Notes: generated by a model not told the origin, from the sequence alone. DNA of 64,000 nt from Rhododendron vialii (GCF_030253575.1 NC_080557.1:18239501-18303500); one strand, 5' to 3'. Positions 20,056 through 31,551 are shown, counted from the first letter of the stretch. Numbers and translations are program-made.

Positions 20056-20863
20056 TATCAATTTTTTGCCCTTTTGTTGTGCCCCAAACACGACTCTTGG
20101 CAGGAAATATTTAATTGGGAAGATAGTGAAAGTAAACAATATTTTTAATGGAATAGCTTTAATATAGAGAGTCTCATGCAGTAGATATTTTCAAAAATTA
20201 TCAATTTTTTGCCCTTTTGTTGTGCCCCAAACAAGACTCTTGGCAGAAAATATTTAATTGAGAAGATAGTGAAAGTAAACAATATTTTTAATGGAATAGC
20301 TTTAATATAGAGAGTCTGATGCAGTAGACATTTTAAAAGTGGGTAGCTAAAGTAATAAAGTGAGTTTTTAAAGTATAATTTGGTCCAAAATTTAAAGAGT
20401 CTGATGCAGATGCTCAAACGAGACATTTTATGAATAGTATGACGTTTGTATCTCCAATTATCAATTTTTTGCCCTTTTGTTGTGCCCCAAACACTACTCT
20501 TGGCAAGAAATATTTAATTGGGAAGATAGTGAAAGTAAACAATATTTTTAATGGAATAGCTTTAATATAGAGAGTCTCATGCATTAGATATTTTCAAAAA
20601 TTATCAATTTTTTACCCTTTTGTTGTGCCCCAAACACGACTCTTGGCAGAAAATATTTAATTGAGAAGATAGTGAAAGTAAATAATATTTTTAATGGAAT
20701 AGCTTTAATATAGAGAGTCTGATGCAGTAGACATTTTAAAAGTGGGTAGCTAAAGTAATAAAGTGAGTTTTTAAAGTATAATTTGGTCCAAAATTTAAAG
20801 AGTCTGATGTAGATGCTCAAACGAGACATTTTATGAATAGTATGACGTTTGTATCTCCAATTA
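20056..20863 (+). repeat. Higher-order tandem repeat: two 403-bp units, each A-A-B
   Basis: A 143-bp subunit A (starting TATCAATTTTTTGCCCTTTT) occurs at 20056, 20199, 20459 and 20602. A second block B (AAAGTGGGTAGCTAAAGTAA through GACGTTTGTATCTCCAATTA) follows each pair. The distance between equivalent points is 403 bp. The two 403-bp units are nearly identical and encode the same spurious minus-strand frame, whereas A1 and A2 within a unit differ slightly more. The smaller duplication therefore came first. Confidence 0.9.
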
Positions 20864-22074
20864 GTAGATCTTAAGTGACGACATTATATAACCCTTTAGA
20901 TATTTCAAATTTAAACTGGTTCCTTGGAACGTTTTTGGGAGATTCCAAAAACACCTTTATGAAATTCCCATTTACACCAAAATCCTCATCATAAAGGTTT
21001 TTGTCGACGTAAATGTAAAGCTGCAGTGGGAGTACCAAAATATTTAGGGGATGTATTTAGAACGAACCCTTCTATGGCCACTGAGTTTGGGTGCATCGTC
21101 CGGCAAGCGAAACCCACTTTGAGTTCCGTACGAAAAATTTGAGCTGTTCAATAATTTTAGAAAAATAAAAGAGTGGCGCAAAGCAAAAATCAGTTCAATT
21201 GGATGAGTGTAAATGCTTGATCTAATCTTCCCATTTTTCATTCAGATTGAACCTGAAATCTAAATAAAAAATGAAAAGATTGAATCAAACACTTATTAAA
21301 TTCAGCTGATTTTTATTGGGGTCACTCGATGTTTTTTTAAAATTATTTAAAGGCTCGAATTTTTCATGCAAGACCCATGGTGGGTTTTGCGTGCCAGTCA
21401 TGCCGCTTAGCAAGTGCCTCTTCACTAGTTTCGTTTCCTTTTGTAGGGCCACTAGCTCGAACCAAAGGTGGTTGCTCTAAACGACTACAGTATCAGAATT
21501 TGATTAATTAATTTACTCTTTTTTTTTCATTTTCTTTTAGTGTCGTCTTTGTTAAGTTTCTTTGTTCTTCAAATGAATATGAATCTAAAACTCAGTGCAG
21601 CCACCGTCGGTGACTTTACCATTTTCCGATTTAGAAGAACACTTTTGTTGGATTTTACGAGTTCGCCATTGGGGCCTTTTGTCGTTTCGTGACGGACTCT
21701 TCTAACTAGCCCGAACCCGTGACTCGATCCATATGTTGAAGGCAGTGAGTAAGGTGGGCTAAGTAAGAAAAGGGCCATAAGGCCTTGGCTGACCTAAATA
21801 TCCAGGCTTCGAAATGGCCGTGACTTCAGGCCCATCTTAATAAGTCACCGGCCAATCTACTTTACGGAGACGGAAGTACCGAACCAGAATTTCATATACG
21901 AAAGGATCATAACCATAGTTACATAATTCTTCAAAATAGTTTCACTCGCGCTTTCGATTCTCGTTCTGCGCTCTTAATATTCGCACTCATGAACTTCAGT
22001 TGTTTTGGAGGTTTTTAAGACACGCTTTCCGCCCGCCCGCTCTTTATGTGACTTACTTAGGTCGTAGCACAACT
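20864..22074. other. Spacer with one inverted-repeat element
   Basis: Positions about 21080-21390 form a loose inverted repeat (CAGTTCAATTGGATGAGTGT region against TCAAACACTTATTAAATTCAGC). The theme is similar to the arms of the 15617-16029 element and to 15240-15440. The rest shows nothing recognisable. Confidence 0.5.
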
Positions 22075-22511
22075 AGGGGCGGAACCAGGAATTTTGGTTA
22101 GTGGTGTCAAAAATTAGATTCATACGCAATATATTTTTTCTAGACACAAGTCCAAAAATCACTAAATTAAAAGGTTAATTATAAGATCGATATGCACTTA
22201 TAATTCATTTTTGCCTCATAATTGGCCTCAAAAGACTTGTTATATTTGAAAAATAATACATATAGTCTCATTTCTAGCACTATCAACTCTCGAAAAGAAG
22301 AAAACGCTTGGGATTTCTATGTACTTAAAAACAAGTTGGGGCAATTTAGAGATTTTTTATAGGGTCAAAATAGCTAAATTATGCCTATTCCTATGAAAAT
22401 TTGGGATCAAATTAGTAAAAATGGGGTAAAAAATATACCTATCCCAAGAGAAATTAGGTAGCCAGTGGGGTTGGCCGTCCTCCCTTGTACCCATGTGCCT
22501 CCGCCCTTGAC
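22075..22511. mobile_element. Short TIR element (GGGGCGGAACC ends)
   Basis: The left end GGGGCGGAACCAGG and right end CATGTGCCTCCGCCC are imperfect inverted repeats of a type common in plant genomes (GGGGCGGA.CCAGG). It has no coding capacity. The target duplication is not clear. Confidence 0.55.
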
Positions 22512-22889
22512 CACAACAACAAAAAATTTAACGTACAAAAAAAAGATTTATGTTAAATTAATATTTGGTAAAATGAGAAATTGAGGCTATTGGTGAAATT
22601 TTCTTTTCATGAAAGAGAGATGAGTTCTGGGCTTGTTGTCATAAATGAGAAAAAAACGTGTGGTAAAGTGGTCCAGATTTGTAACTCATATTAAAATTCT
22701 TTTGTATATGACAAATTATGGGGCCCAGCATGTTGACGGTGTATTTGGAACCTATGGAAAACAAAAGAAATGAAAGTAAAATTAAAAAAAAATTCCTATG
22801 GTTTAGAAAGAAAGTGTGAGGAAAAAAAAAAATGTTTTGGGCACAGTACAATTTCATCACACTTTTCTTAATAATCTAAACGGAAGAAC

Positions 22890-22985
22890 ACTGCTATGCA
22901 GGTGGGAAGACTCGAACTAACATGCAAGAGATGTGACCAACTCAGCTAGCCCAATTGATTTTTCTCTAGTTCAATTGACGACCCA
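22890..22985 (-). mobile_element. tRNA-derived SINE head, relic
   Basis: On the minus strand, GGGCTAGCTGAGTTGGTCA resembles a tRNA A box (TAGC..AGTTGG). About 30 bases later TAGTTCGAGTCTTCCC resembles a B box. This is the promoter layout of tRNA-derived SINEs. The body was not delimited. Confidence 0.5.
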
Positions 22986-23274
22986 ATTTAAAATATGTTG
23001 GTCTCAGTATTGTAGGACTCCCAATTTATTTAACTCTTTCCGTCCTAAGTATAATTTGAATCTCTTCTGAATAATCGTGCAATTTTTTCGCTGAAATGAT
23101 AACTGGCTTATGTGTATAATAATATTTAAAATGTTTGCATCATTTAGAAGATTTCAATTAGTTGTTGACATTGGTCCGAAAAAAGTTTAATAGTTCAGCA
23201 TGAAAGTACTTTATATTAAAAACGACACAACATTTTATAGCTAAAATTAAGGGACAGGGGATTTTTTAAAACGT

Positions 23275-23505
23275 CCTGGTGAGTCAATTTGAAGATGTTT
23301 TAAAAAAAAGGTAATTTTAAATTCAAATATAATAAAAATAAAAAATAATATTTCAATTTTTTTTCAACCGTTTAAAAGATCTTAATGATTTTTATCAAAC
23401 AAGATCCATATTGGTAGGAAAATCATTTGAGTAAACACATAATTTTTGAGCTTGAAATTACATTCTTTTTCTAAAAGTTACTTTTTTAGGAAATTGGAAC
23501 GCCCC
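23275..23505. mobile_element. GGTGTTCCAG-family MITE, decayed copy
   Basis: The core GATCCATATTGGTAGGAAAA, AAACACATAATTTTTGAGCT and AACCGTTTAAAAGATCTTAA matches the elements at 27047-27283, 31552-31785 and 32334-32572. The right end reads TTGGAACGCCCC. Confidence 0.7.
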
Positions 23506-23730
23506 GCATTGCCTTATGGGCAAGGACATATGATGATGTCTCAACATCACCACGTGTCCTTGCCACTGCAGCAATGAATAATCTTTGCGATTGGAGAGAA
23601 GTTAGATTCTTTTTGTCATCACACTTTTGCCCCTTATAAAGTAGTTAATTTGGTTGTCTCATTTTTCTCCTCAGTGATGACCTGAGTTCGAGTTCCACGG
23701 AGAACATGTTTGGGGTTCAAGGCTATGAAT

Positions 23731-24903
23731 TAGGGGTGGCAAATTGAACCCAAACCCATTAAGAAACCCAAACCCATCTATTAAAAAATAAACCCAACCC
23801 AACCCATTTATTAGTTGGGTCAGAATGGGTTGAGGGTTCAACCCATTCAACCCATTTATTAATTGGGTCTTAACGAGTCCACGTAAATGACTCAATAAAT
23901 CACTAATATACTCCCATTAAAAAAAAAAACCCTCCGACATGTAATGGCAGATTGCTTTTTGTGAATTTTTTTTTTTGATCCGCGCTTTTCGTCAAATTTA
24001 CTTCTGTCTCTTTGCATCTTCTCTCTCCTACTTTAATCTCTCTCTCTCTCTCTTTGAATCTCAAAACTGTCTGTCCCTTTTTTCTCTCTTCTTCCCAAAT
24101 ATCTCATCGTCATTTTTTTTTTTGGAATTGTAAATTTTATCTTTTCATCTTCAAAAAACAATCACCCCTTGAAACTCATAATACTGAGAAAATGTGCAGC
24201 TTAAGTGAAGATTGATGAAGCACATTGAAAATTGGAACTAATGTTTTTTGTGTATTTATTGTCCAGAACTTTTTTGGTGTGACGACATAATTAATTTTTC
24301 GCATTATATAAACGAAGCTCACGACAACACTGTTTTTTTTTATGATCAACAAAAAATAATTTCATTAACTCATAAACACAAAGTTACAGCGATAATAGGA
24401 GCTTGGATACACCGGCCTGACCATCCAAGACCCTCTTCTCCAAACCACACGGAGGAACTGAAATAGGCCCAACAGGCTGAGCCTAAATTAGAAATACACC
24501 CATTGGGACAAGCACACACCTAAAAAGGCCTAAAAACCCAGATCAATACAATTCAGCACAAACCCAACCCTAAACCCAACCAATGAAAGGGGGAAGTGAA
24601 GCTTTCTTTCTTTGTAATTAGACCAATTATTGTTATATAGGGGTATTTTAGTCATTTAGATTTACAGGGGTAATATGGTCATTTTAGTGTAAATTGGTAT
24701 TTTAGTCATTTTAAATTTTAGTATATAGTATGTAATTGGGTTAATGGGCAGGTTAGGTTTTATTTCAAATAAATGGGTTGGGTTTGGTATGGGTAATTGA
24801 ACTAATAATCAATGGGTTCTAAATGGGTCAATAATCCATTAAAATACCCAACCCACTTGCAACTTACCCATTTTGGCCCAAACCCGCTCATTTGCCACCC
24901 CTA
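23731..24903. mobile_element. Non-autonomous hAT element, 1173 bp
   Basis: The ends are exact inverted repeats (TAGGGGTGGCAAAT and ATTTGCCACCCCTA). The 8-bp target duplication CTATGAAT is perfect (23723-23730 and 24904-24911). Eight-base duplications and TAGGGGTGGCA-type ends define hAT elements. Both subterminal regions are rich in AACCCA/TGGGTT words, typical of transposase-binding repeats. The interior holds CT-rich sequence and a stretch at 24330-24600 with no recognised gene, so it must be mobilised in trans. The first bases of a relative are seen at about 36900 (AGAGGTGGCAATT). Confidence 0.92.
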
Positions 24904-24911
24904 CTATGAAT

Positions 24912-26114
24912 ACCTCTGAATCTTCCGTTGACTAACATACTAATATCTAACTAACCTCCGCTGATGTATATCGTATAAAAAAGGAAAAGAAAAGAGAGTA
25001 GTCAATTCTCAATTTGGGGCACACGTACTGCCGAATCAATTGGACTATATTAAAAACTATTCAATGAGGGACCAAATTGATGGAGTACTTTTTAAACTTG
25101 TTAGGATAAATTGACAAAGTCATAATATACACAATGTAATTTAATTTCTATTTGTTGAACATGTATTTGTCTGCCGATCCCATTTATTTGTGCTCCACAT
25201 CGTCCCTTTTTTGATCCTCTCATTAGTGGATTTTCCCATCCCTTAAGTTCCATTTGGTCAGATTTAAGGCTCCATTCTCCTCAACTTTTTTGACTTTTTG
25301 GTTTTGTGTATTTTGTTCATCTTTTCTGAATTTTTGTTAAATTTGCATAATATTTTTTGGATTAACTATTCATCTCTACAAGAGGAGTCTAAAGAGTAAA
25401 ATAAATTATAATCAAAAGAAAAAAAAAGTTCACTAAAGATGAGAAAATACCAAGCAGCTGTCTTTTTTGTCTAAAGTATCATTTTATATTAATTTTTCTC
25501 GGTATTTTTGAAGTGTCGTCGAGATGAATGATTAACTCCAAAAATTACAACGAAAAACTCAAAAAAAAAAAAAGTAGCGAAAAATAAGAAAATACCGGAA
25601 AAAGTTTTAAACAAAAAATTCAAGAAGAATGCACCCTAAATGTTTTTAAAAAGGTTACACATGAAAAGAGGCTAACGTATTTTTTCTTGTAAAATAAAGT
25701 CTCAGTTCGCAAGTTCTGTTTTGATCAGCAATTGCCTAGATGTGGTTATAATTGTGCGCCCCATGGTTTTAAATCGCAGTATCAGAAAATGTAACGGTAT
25801 CGGTGATGTGATCATATATCGGCTAGTATCAGACTGTATCGGTTGATATGTATGTAAATAACGGTATCAAATGTCTGAAATTTTGTTATGTAAGACCTAT
25901 ATGATACATAACCGCTTTTATTTAAAACTATGGTGCACCCTATCTATTTCTCGCACCATGTTGACCTCCTTCAAGCCTTACAACTAAAGTTAGGGACAGA
26001 GCAGTCTACGCAAGTTTTGGCAAATGATTGTGGTAATAATATATCGTATGGACACATAGCTACCAAGGCTAAAGCATCTGATATTTTTTTTTATTTGTGA
26101 AATCTACCCAATAA
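24912..26114. other. Spacer with two MITE-like elements
   Basis: The 25266-25641 stretch is a foldback of the 19008-19373 type (ends GGCTCCATTCT and AGAATGCACCCT). The 25756-25937 stretch has ends GCGCCCCATGGTTTTAAAT and TTTAAAACTATGGTGC. The 25945-26110 part may be decayed intron or first-exon flank of the UGT pseudogene but shows no readable frame. Confidence 0.6.
25756..25937. mobile_element. MITE, about 182 bp, GCACCATAGTTTTAAAT ends
   Basis: Imperfect terminal inverted repeats of about 18 bp bracket a sequence with several GTATCGG/CGGTATC words. It is non-coding. Confidence 0.65.
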
Positions 26115-27046
26115 ATGTCAAAATTTCATGTATCTTCAGATGAGAACTTCATGAGTGATGGAACTCTTGACACTGCTATCGATTGGATACCGGGCATGAG
26201 AGACATGCGGTTGAAGGACCTCCCGAGCCACCACCGAACCACCAACCACGTCATGGGGGAAGAGGCGCAAAATCGCTTGAAGTCTCTGGCGATCATCTTC
26301 AACACCTTTGATGAATTCGAACAAGAAGTTCTAGAGGCGATTGCGTCAAATTTCTTCCCCCGCATGTATACAGTAGGACCACAACACTTGCTATGTAGAA
26401 GGCACGTGACTGATACTCAAATCAATTCAATAAATCCAAGCTTATGGAAAGAGAACTCGGAGTCTCTCCGGTGGCTAGACCGAAGAGAGCCTGAATCAGT
26501 CATGTACTTGAACTACAGGAGCGTGACTGTAATGAGTGGGGAACACTTGAGAGAGTTTGCCTGGGGCCTTGCAAATAGCAATCACCCATTTTTATGGGTG
26601 GTTAGGCCTGATATTGTGGTTGGGGAATATTGCCTAAAGAACTTTTGGAAGAAACTAAGGATAGGGGTTTGCTAGTGAGTTGGTGCCCCCAAGCCGAAGT
26701 GCTGTCACACCGATCCGTTGGTGCATTTCTGATACACTGCGGGTGGAGTTCAATGATGGAAACAGTATGTTAAGGCGTGCGGTAATCTATTAGCATTTCT
26801 TTGCTGACCAACAAGCGAATTGTCAGTATGCGTGCACGAATTGAGGGATCGGAGTGGAGGTGGATCATGATGTGAAGCGCGAAGAAGTTGAGGCTCTTGT
26901 CCGGGATATGATAAAAGGGGAGAAAGGGAAGAAATTGAGGAGCAGATCTGAGGAGTGGAAGAAGAAGGCTGAAGAAGCGACTAATGTTGGCGGATCATCT
27001 TACAGTAACTTGGATAGATTCATTAAGGAGGCTATGCAGAGTAAGG
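26115..27046 (+). pseudogene. UGT85A-type UDP-glycosyltransferase, second-exon pseudogene
   Basis: The translation matches the C-terminal exon of plant UGT85A glucosyltransferases. It begins GTLDTAIDWIPGMRDMRLKD, continues with IIFNTFDEFEQEVL and ESLRWLDRREPESVMYLNY, and reaches the donor-binding PSPG box. The first exon (acceptor-binding half) is absent. The PSPG box is broken. A one-base shift near 26642 leaves the first frame, a second frame reads [26 protein letters not shown] in two parts and stops with TAA at 26771-26773, and a third frame continues (FADQQANCQYACTN) with a TGA where Trp is expected. The tail (KREEVEALVRDMIKG, then SSYSNLDRFIKEAM) is readable up to about 27046, where a MITE is inserted. 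Several independent lesions show it is dead. Confidence 0.9.
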
Positions 27047-27283
27047 TGGTGTTCCAACTAAACAAAATGAAGGTTTTGGAAAAAGGAAGGTAATTTCAAG
27101 CCCAAAAATCATCTGTTTACGCAAATAATTTTTCTACCAATATGGATCTTGTTTGATAAATTTCATTGAGATCTTTTATACGGTGCAAGAAAAATCAAAA
27201 AATTATTTTTCATTTTCATTATATTTGAAATTGAAATTGAAGAAAAAGAAGTTTTAAAAAAGGAAGGTTACCTGGAACACCCC
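27047..27283. mobile_element. GGTGTTCCAG-family MITE inside the UGT pseudogene
   Basis: It begins GGTGTTCCAACTA and ends ACCTGGAACACCCC. The interior matches the family core (TTTACGCAAATAATTTTTCT, GGATCTTGTTTGATAAATTT). The last readable codons of the UGT frame (after EAMQSK) are supplied by the MITE, so the insertion split the 3' end of the gene or pseudogene. Confidence 0.8.
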
Positions 27284-28683
27284 ATAACTAATAAATCTAG
27301 GGAATTGATTTTCACACTATCATTTTATACGAACGAGAATTTGGTCCCTACTCCAGCTAATAGTCCTTGGGATACCTTTCTACTTTTTTGAATATTTTTT
27401 TATTTTTTAGAAATTAGAAGCTCAAAACAAATTTCATCGCTACTCTGCTACAGATTTCCTTTTCTGTGTTTCAACTATGGTAGCTTATTTTCCTCAAATT
27501 TTACCAAATCAAATTCGATCCAGGGTTGTGTTTAGCCTGCATAGTTCCCGTTTTTTTTTTTTTTTTTTGATATTAGGTTTCCGGGTCAGCATACTCGCAC
27601 CTCAACTAATTCTGGAAGCCCAATCCCATCGTCCACTTGCAAGGAACCTAATTAAAGTCGGAACAATTGCTCCGTATGGTGCCCCAGTGGAGCCTGTTTA
27701 GTTGATTGGAGGTCCAATTAGTTTTTTAATGACTGAACCCTCCAATCAATTTGAGAGAAGCAACGTTTTATTGAAGAAATGTGCATTATAAAAAATAATT
27801 GAGGTTTCTTTTGTAAATTTAAAGGGGGAAAAGACAGAGAGAAAGGAGGTCATGAGACCTATATTTGGAATTATGGAGTTTAAGCATGAGCTTGTTTTCC
27901 AACAAACGCAAGTCTTAGATGCAAATCATAATGTTTGTCACATAATTTTGGTCAATTAATGACATTAAACATTTGATTTGTCACCTCTTTGTCTGCACTT
28001 CCCACAAATAAATGAAAACCGGCTAGCGCGTAGGTCTTTTAGCTAGCCGAATTTTTCCCAAGATCGAGAGGAAACTATTAAAATCATTCAAAACCTAAAA
28101 AAGAATCCGGAAGTACATAGTCCATTTTAAGGACTTAATCCTCTATGTTCTCATCTCAGATAGTCAGATTTCTTTTTGTATAAAGCATCTACAGGGAATG
28201 AGTGTAATGAATGTTAGTTAGTTTTGGCGTAACCGATTGTTACTTGCACATACCTCTGTCCTCAGGAGACTCTCTCCCACCTTCTTTTCTTTCTCTTCTT
28301 CCCTTCACTTCTGTGCTCCATCTCCACCTCTGTTGCATCTTTTCCCCTTCCCTGCTCAGTGTTTCCCCATCTTTCTCGCTTGTACTTCATCAATTTTGGC
28401 ATCTGAGACCTATTATGACCCTTTGCCATGAGATTGTTCACCTTCTTTTGGCGCTTCATCAGCAGCCCTTAGTCGGCTACTAGATGGGAAAAATGGGTCC
28501 TTATGCGAGATAAATGTGATCCTACCTGCAACCCCATCACAGCTGCCATTCTTGGCCGTTTTCCAGGTAGAGTAAACTTTTGGGATGGGAAAGGACAATG
28601 TTGCATTCTTGAAACCATCCAACTGAGAATACTGACACCAGCAGCAGTGGTTGTCGGAGATAGAAGCCCTACTCTTTGTTTGC
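27284..28683. other. Spacer and 3' flank of the PPR gene
   Basis: Contains the SINE at 27549-27695. About 28200-28683 reads, on the minus strand, as the likely 3' UTR of the PPR gene, purine-rich there (pyrimidine-rich on plus). No further gene is supported. Confidence 0.5.
27549..27695 (-). mobile_element. Au-like SINE, 3' part
   Basis: A T-tract at 27549-27566 is followed on plus by GATATTAGGTTTCCGGGTCA and CGCACCTCAACTAATTC. This is the reversed end of Au-type plant SINEs, and resembles the SINE tails at 11457 and 11900. The tRNA-like head is incomplete. Confidence 0.65.
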
Positions 28684-31011
28684 TTATACTGTACTCCAAC
28701 CTGCTCTTGTTCTCACGCCCATTTCCTTCATTTTTGCTCTCACATTTTCTGCCTCATCCCACCTCCCAAGAGAGAGATAAAGATCAGCAATCATCACATA
28801 ATAGCCCTCGTTTTCTGGGTCAGCTTCAATAGCATGTTTTGCAACCCTAATACCAAACTCAGCATTGTTGTGTATCTTGCAAGCACTTAACAACGAACCC
28901 CAAATAACCCCATCGGGCGCTATAGGCATTGAAAGAACCAAATCTTCAGCTTCGTGCAGATTTCCTGATCTCCCAAGGAGATCAACCATACAAGAATAGT
29001 GCTTCAGATTTGGCGACAGAGCATAGTCCCCCATTCTGTCAAAGAAGCATTTCCCTTCTCCAACAAGCCCTGCATGAGTACAAGCAGAGAGAACTGCAAG
29101 AAACGTAAGCTCATTTGGTCTGACGTTTGACTGTTTCATCTGCTGGAAGATTTCTATTGCAGATTCTGCATCTCCATGCATTCCATAACCAGAGATCATC
29201 ACATTCCAAGAAATAGCATCTTTTTCTTTAATTGCATCAAAGATTTTCCTTGATTTGTCAAGCTGCCCGCATTTTGCATACATATCAACCAATGCAGTGG
29301 AAAGAGATATATCAAGCTCAAATCCTTCATCCATGGCATAACCATGAATTTGTTCTCCTTTCTCTAGAGATGCAATATGGGAACAAGCAGACAGAATGGT
29401 AACCAGTGTTGCTACATTAGGCTTGAAGCCTGCTGAGACCATTTTATCAAAGAGACCTAAAGCATCAGTAGAACGCCCACTATGACTGTAAGATGAAATC
29501 AATGTGTTCCATGTGACAGTATCCTTCCGTGCCCGACTGAATATCTTCCATGCAATGACTGAGTTTCCACTTTTACCATACATGTCTATAAGCGAATTGG
29601 CAATGGAGACGTTCTCATGCATTAAACTTTTAATCACGTAACAATGAAGTGACCGACCTAAACGGGTTGCCCCCAATCGTGAACACGAAGAAACCACAGA
29701 TACCAGACTATTTGAATCAAATTCAATACCTAGATGTTGCATTTCTGTAAACAGTTCTAAGCACCTTGATTCCTGTCCTACCTTACTATACTCAAAAACC
29801 ATAGTATTCCATAACTCTTTGTCCCTGTCTCGTACTCTATCAAAAAGCTTCTCTGCAATAGAAAAAAGTCCAAACGTACAATACATTGACAATAAGGCAT
29901 TTTTTACCATCTGATCAGTTATATAATTGCACCTCAAGATTATCCCATGAAAAACTTTTCCTTCGGAGACCCTCATTGAATTACCAAACCCCCGAAGCAG
30001 ACAACTGATAACAACTCCATCGGGATATACTCCAGTAACCTGCATTTGCCAAAATAGATGCAAGCACTCGGAACTCCACCCATATCTTGAATAAACACTA
30101 ATAATTGACGTCCATGATATAAGATCCTTATGATCAACTTCACAAAATGAAAGGTAAGCTTCCCCAGGAGTCCCACACTTAGCATACATAGACAAAACTG
30201 ATGATTGCACAACATTTGTAAACACAATTCCAGTCTTCACCGCTAATCCATGTAAGCATTTCCCTTCTAACAAAGCACCCAAATTCCCACAAGCTTGAAA
30301 CCCACCTTCTAATGTTCTAGAATTTGGCCTCTCCCCATCCCCACGAACCCTATGCATTTCACAAAGACGCTCCAAACCCTTCTCACTCTCGTCATTCTGC
30401 ACGTACCCAATAACAAGCGCGGTCCAAGCAACCACATCCCTCATTGGCATTTTGTCGAACACAAGAGCCGCATCCTCCACACAACCACACATCGAGTAAA
30501 AGTAAATAAACGAAGACCCAACTGCAGAATTACCCGCGATAAACCCAAGTTTTGTAACTAACCCATGTATTTCCATACCCCTTTTCAACAACAACAGCTC
30601 AGCACTAGAAGAAACAACCAAAGGAATTGTGAAATGGGTTGGTAGAATATAAGACGTTCGCATTTGGAGGTAAAAATCAAGGGCTTTTAAGTAACACCCA
30701 TTGGAGAATTGGGATTTGATAACAGTGTTCCATAGAAAGGCATCTTTGGATTGAACTGAATGGAAAACTTTGGAGGAAAAGGTGGGTTTGTTGAGAGAAG
30801 CGTAGAGGGAAATGAGCTTTGATGCTAAGAAGGGGTTGTTAGCGTGGCCGCTTGTGATAATGAAGGCGTGGGTTTGGAGGAGGGATTTGGGGTCTGGGAT
30901 TTGGTTGGAAAGGAAGAAGGTGAAGTGGGAATTGAGGTAGGGAGTTGAATTAGATGTTGAAGATGTGGATAAACAACGTGTGTAGAGGTGATTTGGTTTG
31001 AATCGAACCAT
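28684..31011 (-). CDS. Pentatricopeptide repeat protein, PLS class with E domain
   Basis: An uninterrupted 775-codon frame without introns, as is usual for PPR genes. The N-terminus (MVRFKPNHLYTRCLSTSSTS) is basic and Ser/Thr-rich, consistent with an organelle transit peptide, probably mitochondrial. Tandem PPR motifs of the P, L and S types run from about residue 45 to 690 (for example GNSAVGSSFIYFYSMCGCVE, DAFLWNTVIKSQFSNGCYLK, SLIDMYGKSGN). The C-terminus carries an E-type extension (GVIWGSLLSACKIHNN to GWSTV) and lacks a DYW domain. E-class proteins bind specific organelle transcripts and support C-to-U editing or other processing, often with a partner. It most resembles the protein I remember as Arabidopsis At4g39952, especially in the N-terminal third, but that orthology needs an alignment. 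The target RNA is unknown. Confidence 0.93.
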   Translation of the reverse strand: MVRFKPNHLYTRCLSTSSTSNSTPYLNSHFTFFLSNQIPDPKSLLQTHAFIITSGHANNPFLASKLISLYASLNKPTFSSKVFHSVQSKDAFLWNTVIKSQFSNGCYLKALDFYLQMRTSYILPTHFTIPLVVSSSAELLLLKRGMEIHGLVTKLGFIAGNSAVGSSFIYFYSMCGCVEDAALVFDKMPMRDVVAWTALVIGYVQNDESEKGLERLCEMHRVRGDGERPNSRTLEGGFQACGNLGALLEGKCLHGLAVKTGIVFTNVVQSSVLSMYAKCGTPGEAYLSFCEVDHKDLISWTSIISVYSRYGWSSECLHLFWQMQVTGVYPDGVVISCLLRGFGNSMRVSEGKVFHGIILRCNYITDQMVKNALLSMYCTFGLFSIAEKLFDRVRDRDKELWNTMVFEYSKVGQESRCLELFTEMQHLGIEFDSNSLVSVVSSCSRLGATRLGRSLHCYVIKSLMHENVSIANSLIDMYGKSGNSVIAWKIFSRARKDTVTWNTLISSYSHSGRSTDALGLFDKMVSAGFKPNVATLVTILSACSHIASLEKGEQIHGYAMDEGFELDISLSTALVDMYAKCGQLDKSRKIFDAIKEKDAISWNVMISGYGMHGDAESAIEIFQQMKQSNVRPNELTFLAVLSACTHAGLVGEGKCFFDRMGDYALSPNLKHYSCMVDLLGRSGNLHEAEDLVLSMPIAPDGVIWGSLLSACKIHNNAEFGIRVAKHAIEADPENEGYYVMIADLYLSLGRWDEAENVRAKMKEMGVRTRAGWSTV

Positions 31012-31551
31012 CCGTCTCCATTCTGGTTCTACCTTATGTTGTCACGCAAGAAAGAGAAACCTAAGCGGTTTCATCATCTTCTCCCCGACCAACGCCCAAC
31101 TTTTCTTCCTTTCTTCTTTCTCCCAGGTTCTGAATTTCATCCGGTCAAAAATCTCCATTTTTTTCCCCAGTTTCTTCCAAAAAATAAATTAAGGCTTTTG
31201 ATGTTTTTCCATTTCCTTTACCAATGTATGAAATAAATTTTTTAAATCATCATACCAAAACAAAAGGTTCGAGAGGGAACGGGACAGCGAGGTCTTCGTC
31301 CTTGTGTATTTTTCCCTCAAATTTTTAATGGGTTTTGCAAACAAAACAGGGTATTGTGTTTGTTTGGAGAGAGTAAGATGTGGGAGGTATACACCTAGTT
31401 GCCTTCGAGAGAGCCATGTTCAATCACTGGGAGGGAATGATTTTTTCCGGAGTGAAACGGGCGTGTGACAGAAACGAAGATGACGACGGAGATTTTCTTC
31501 CGTTTTCTCCTAACTCCGCCCAGAGGAGGATAATATGTAAATAAAGTCATG

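Larger units (their letters stand above)
22512..23730. other. Spacer with SINE-like and MITE relics
   Basis: Contains the SINE-like relic at 22890-22985 and a GGTGTTCC-family relic at about 23275-23505 (both listed). A possible decayed Stowaway-like repeat lies at 23036-23255. A B-box-like phrase GAGTTCGAGTTCCAC at about 23687 could be another SINE head. No gene is supported. Confidence 0.45.

Noticed and set aside
20145..20829. Two near-identical minus-strand frames (20145-20426 and 20584-20829) that look like a gene pair
   Set aside because: They are the same AT-rich stretch read twice because of the 403-bp tandem duplication; there are no domains.
28211..28890. Several plus-strand frames near the PPR gene 3' end
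   Set aside because: Pyrimidine-rich antisense of the PPR 3' UTR and coding end; no conserved protein features.
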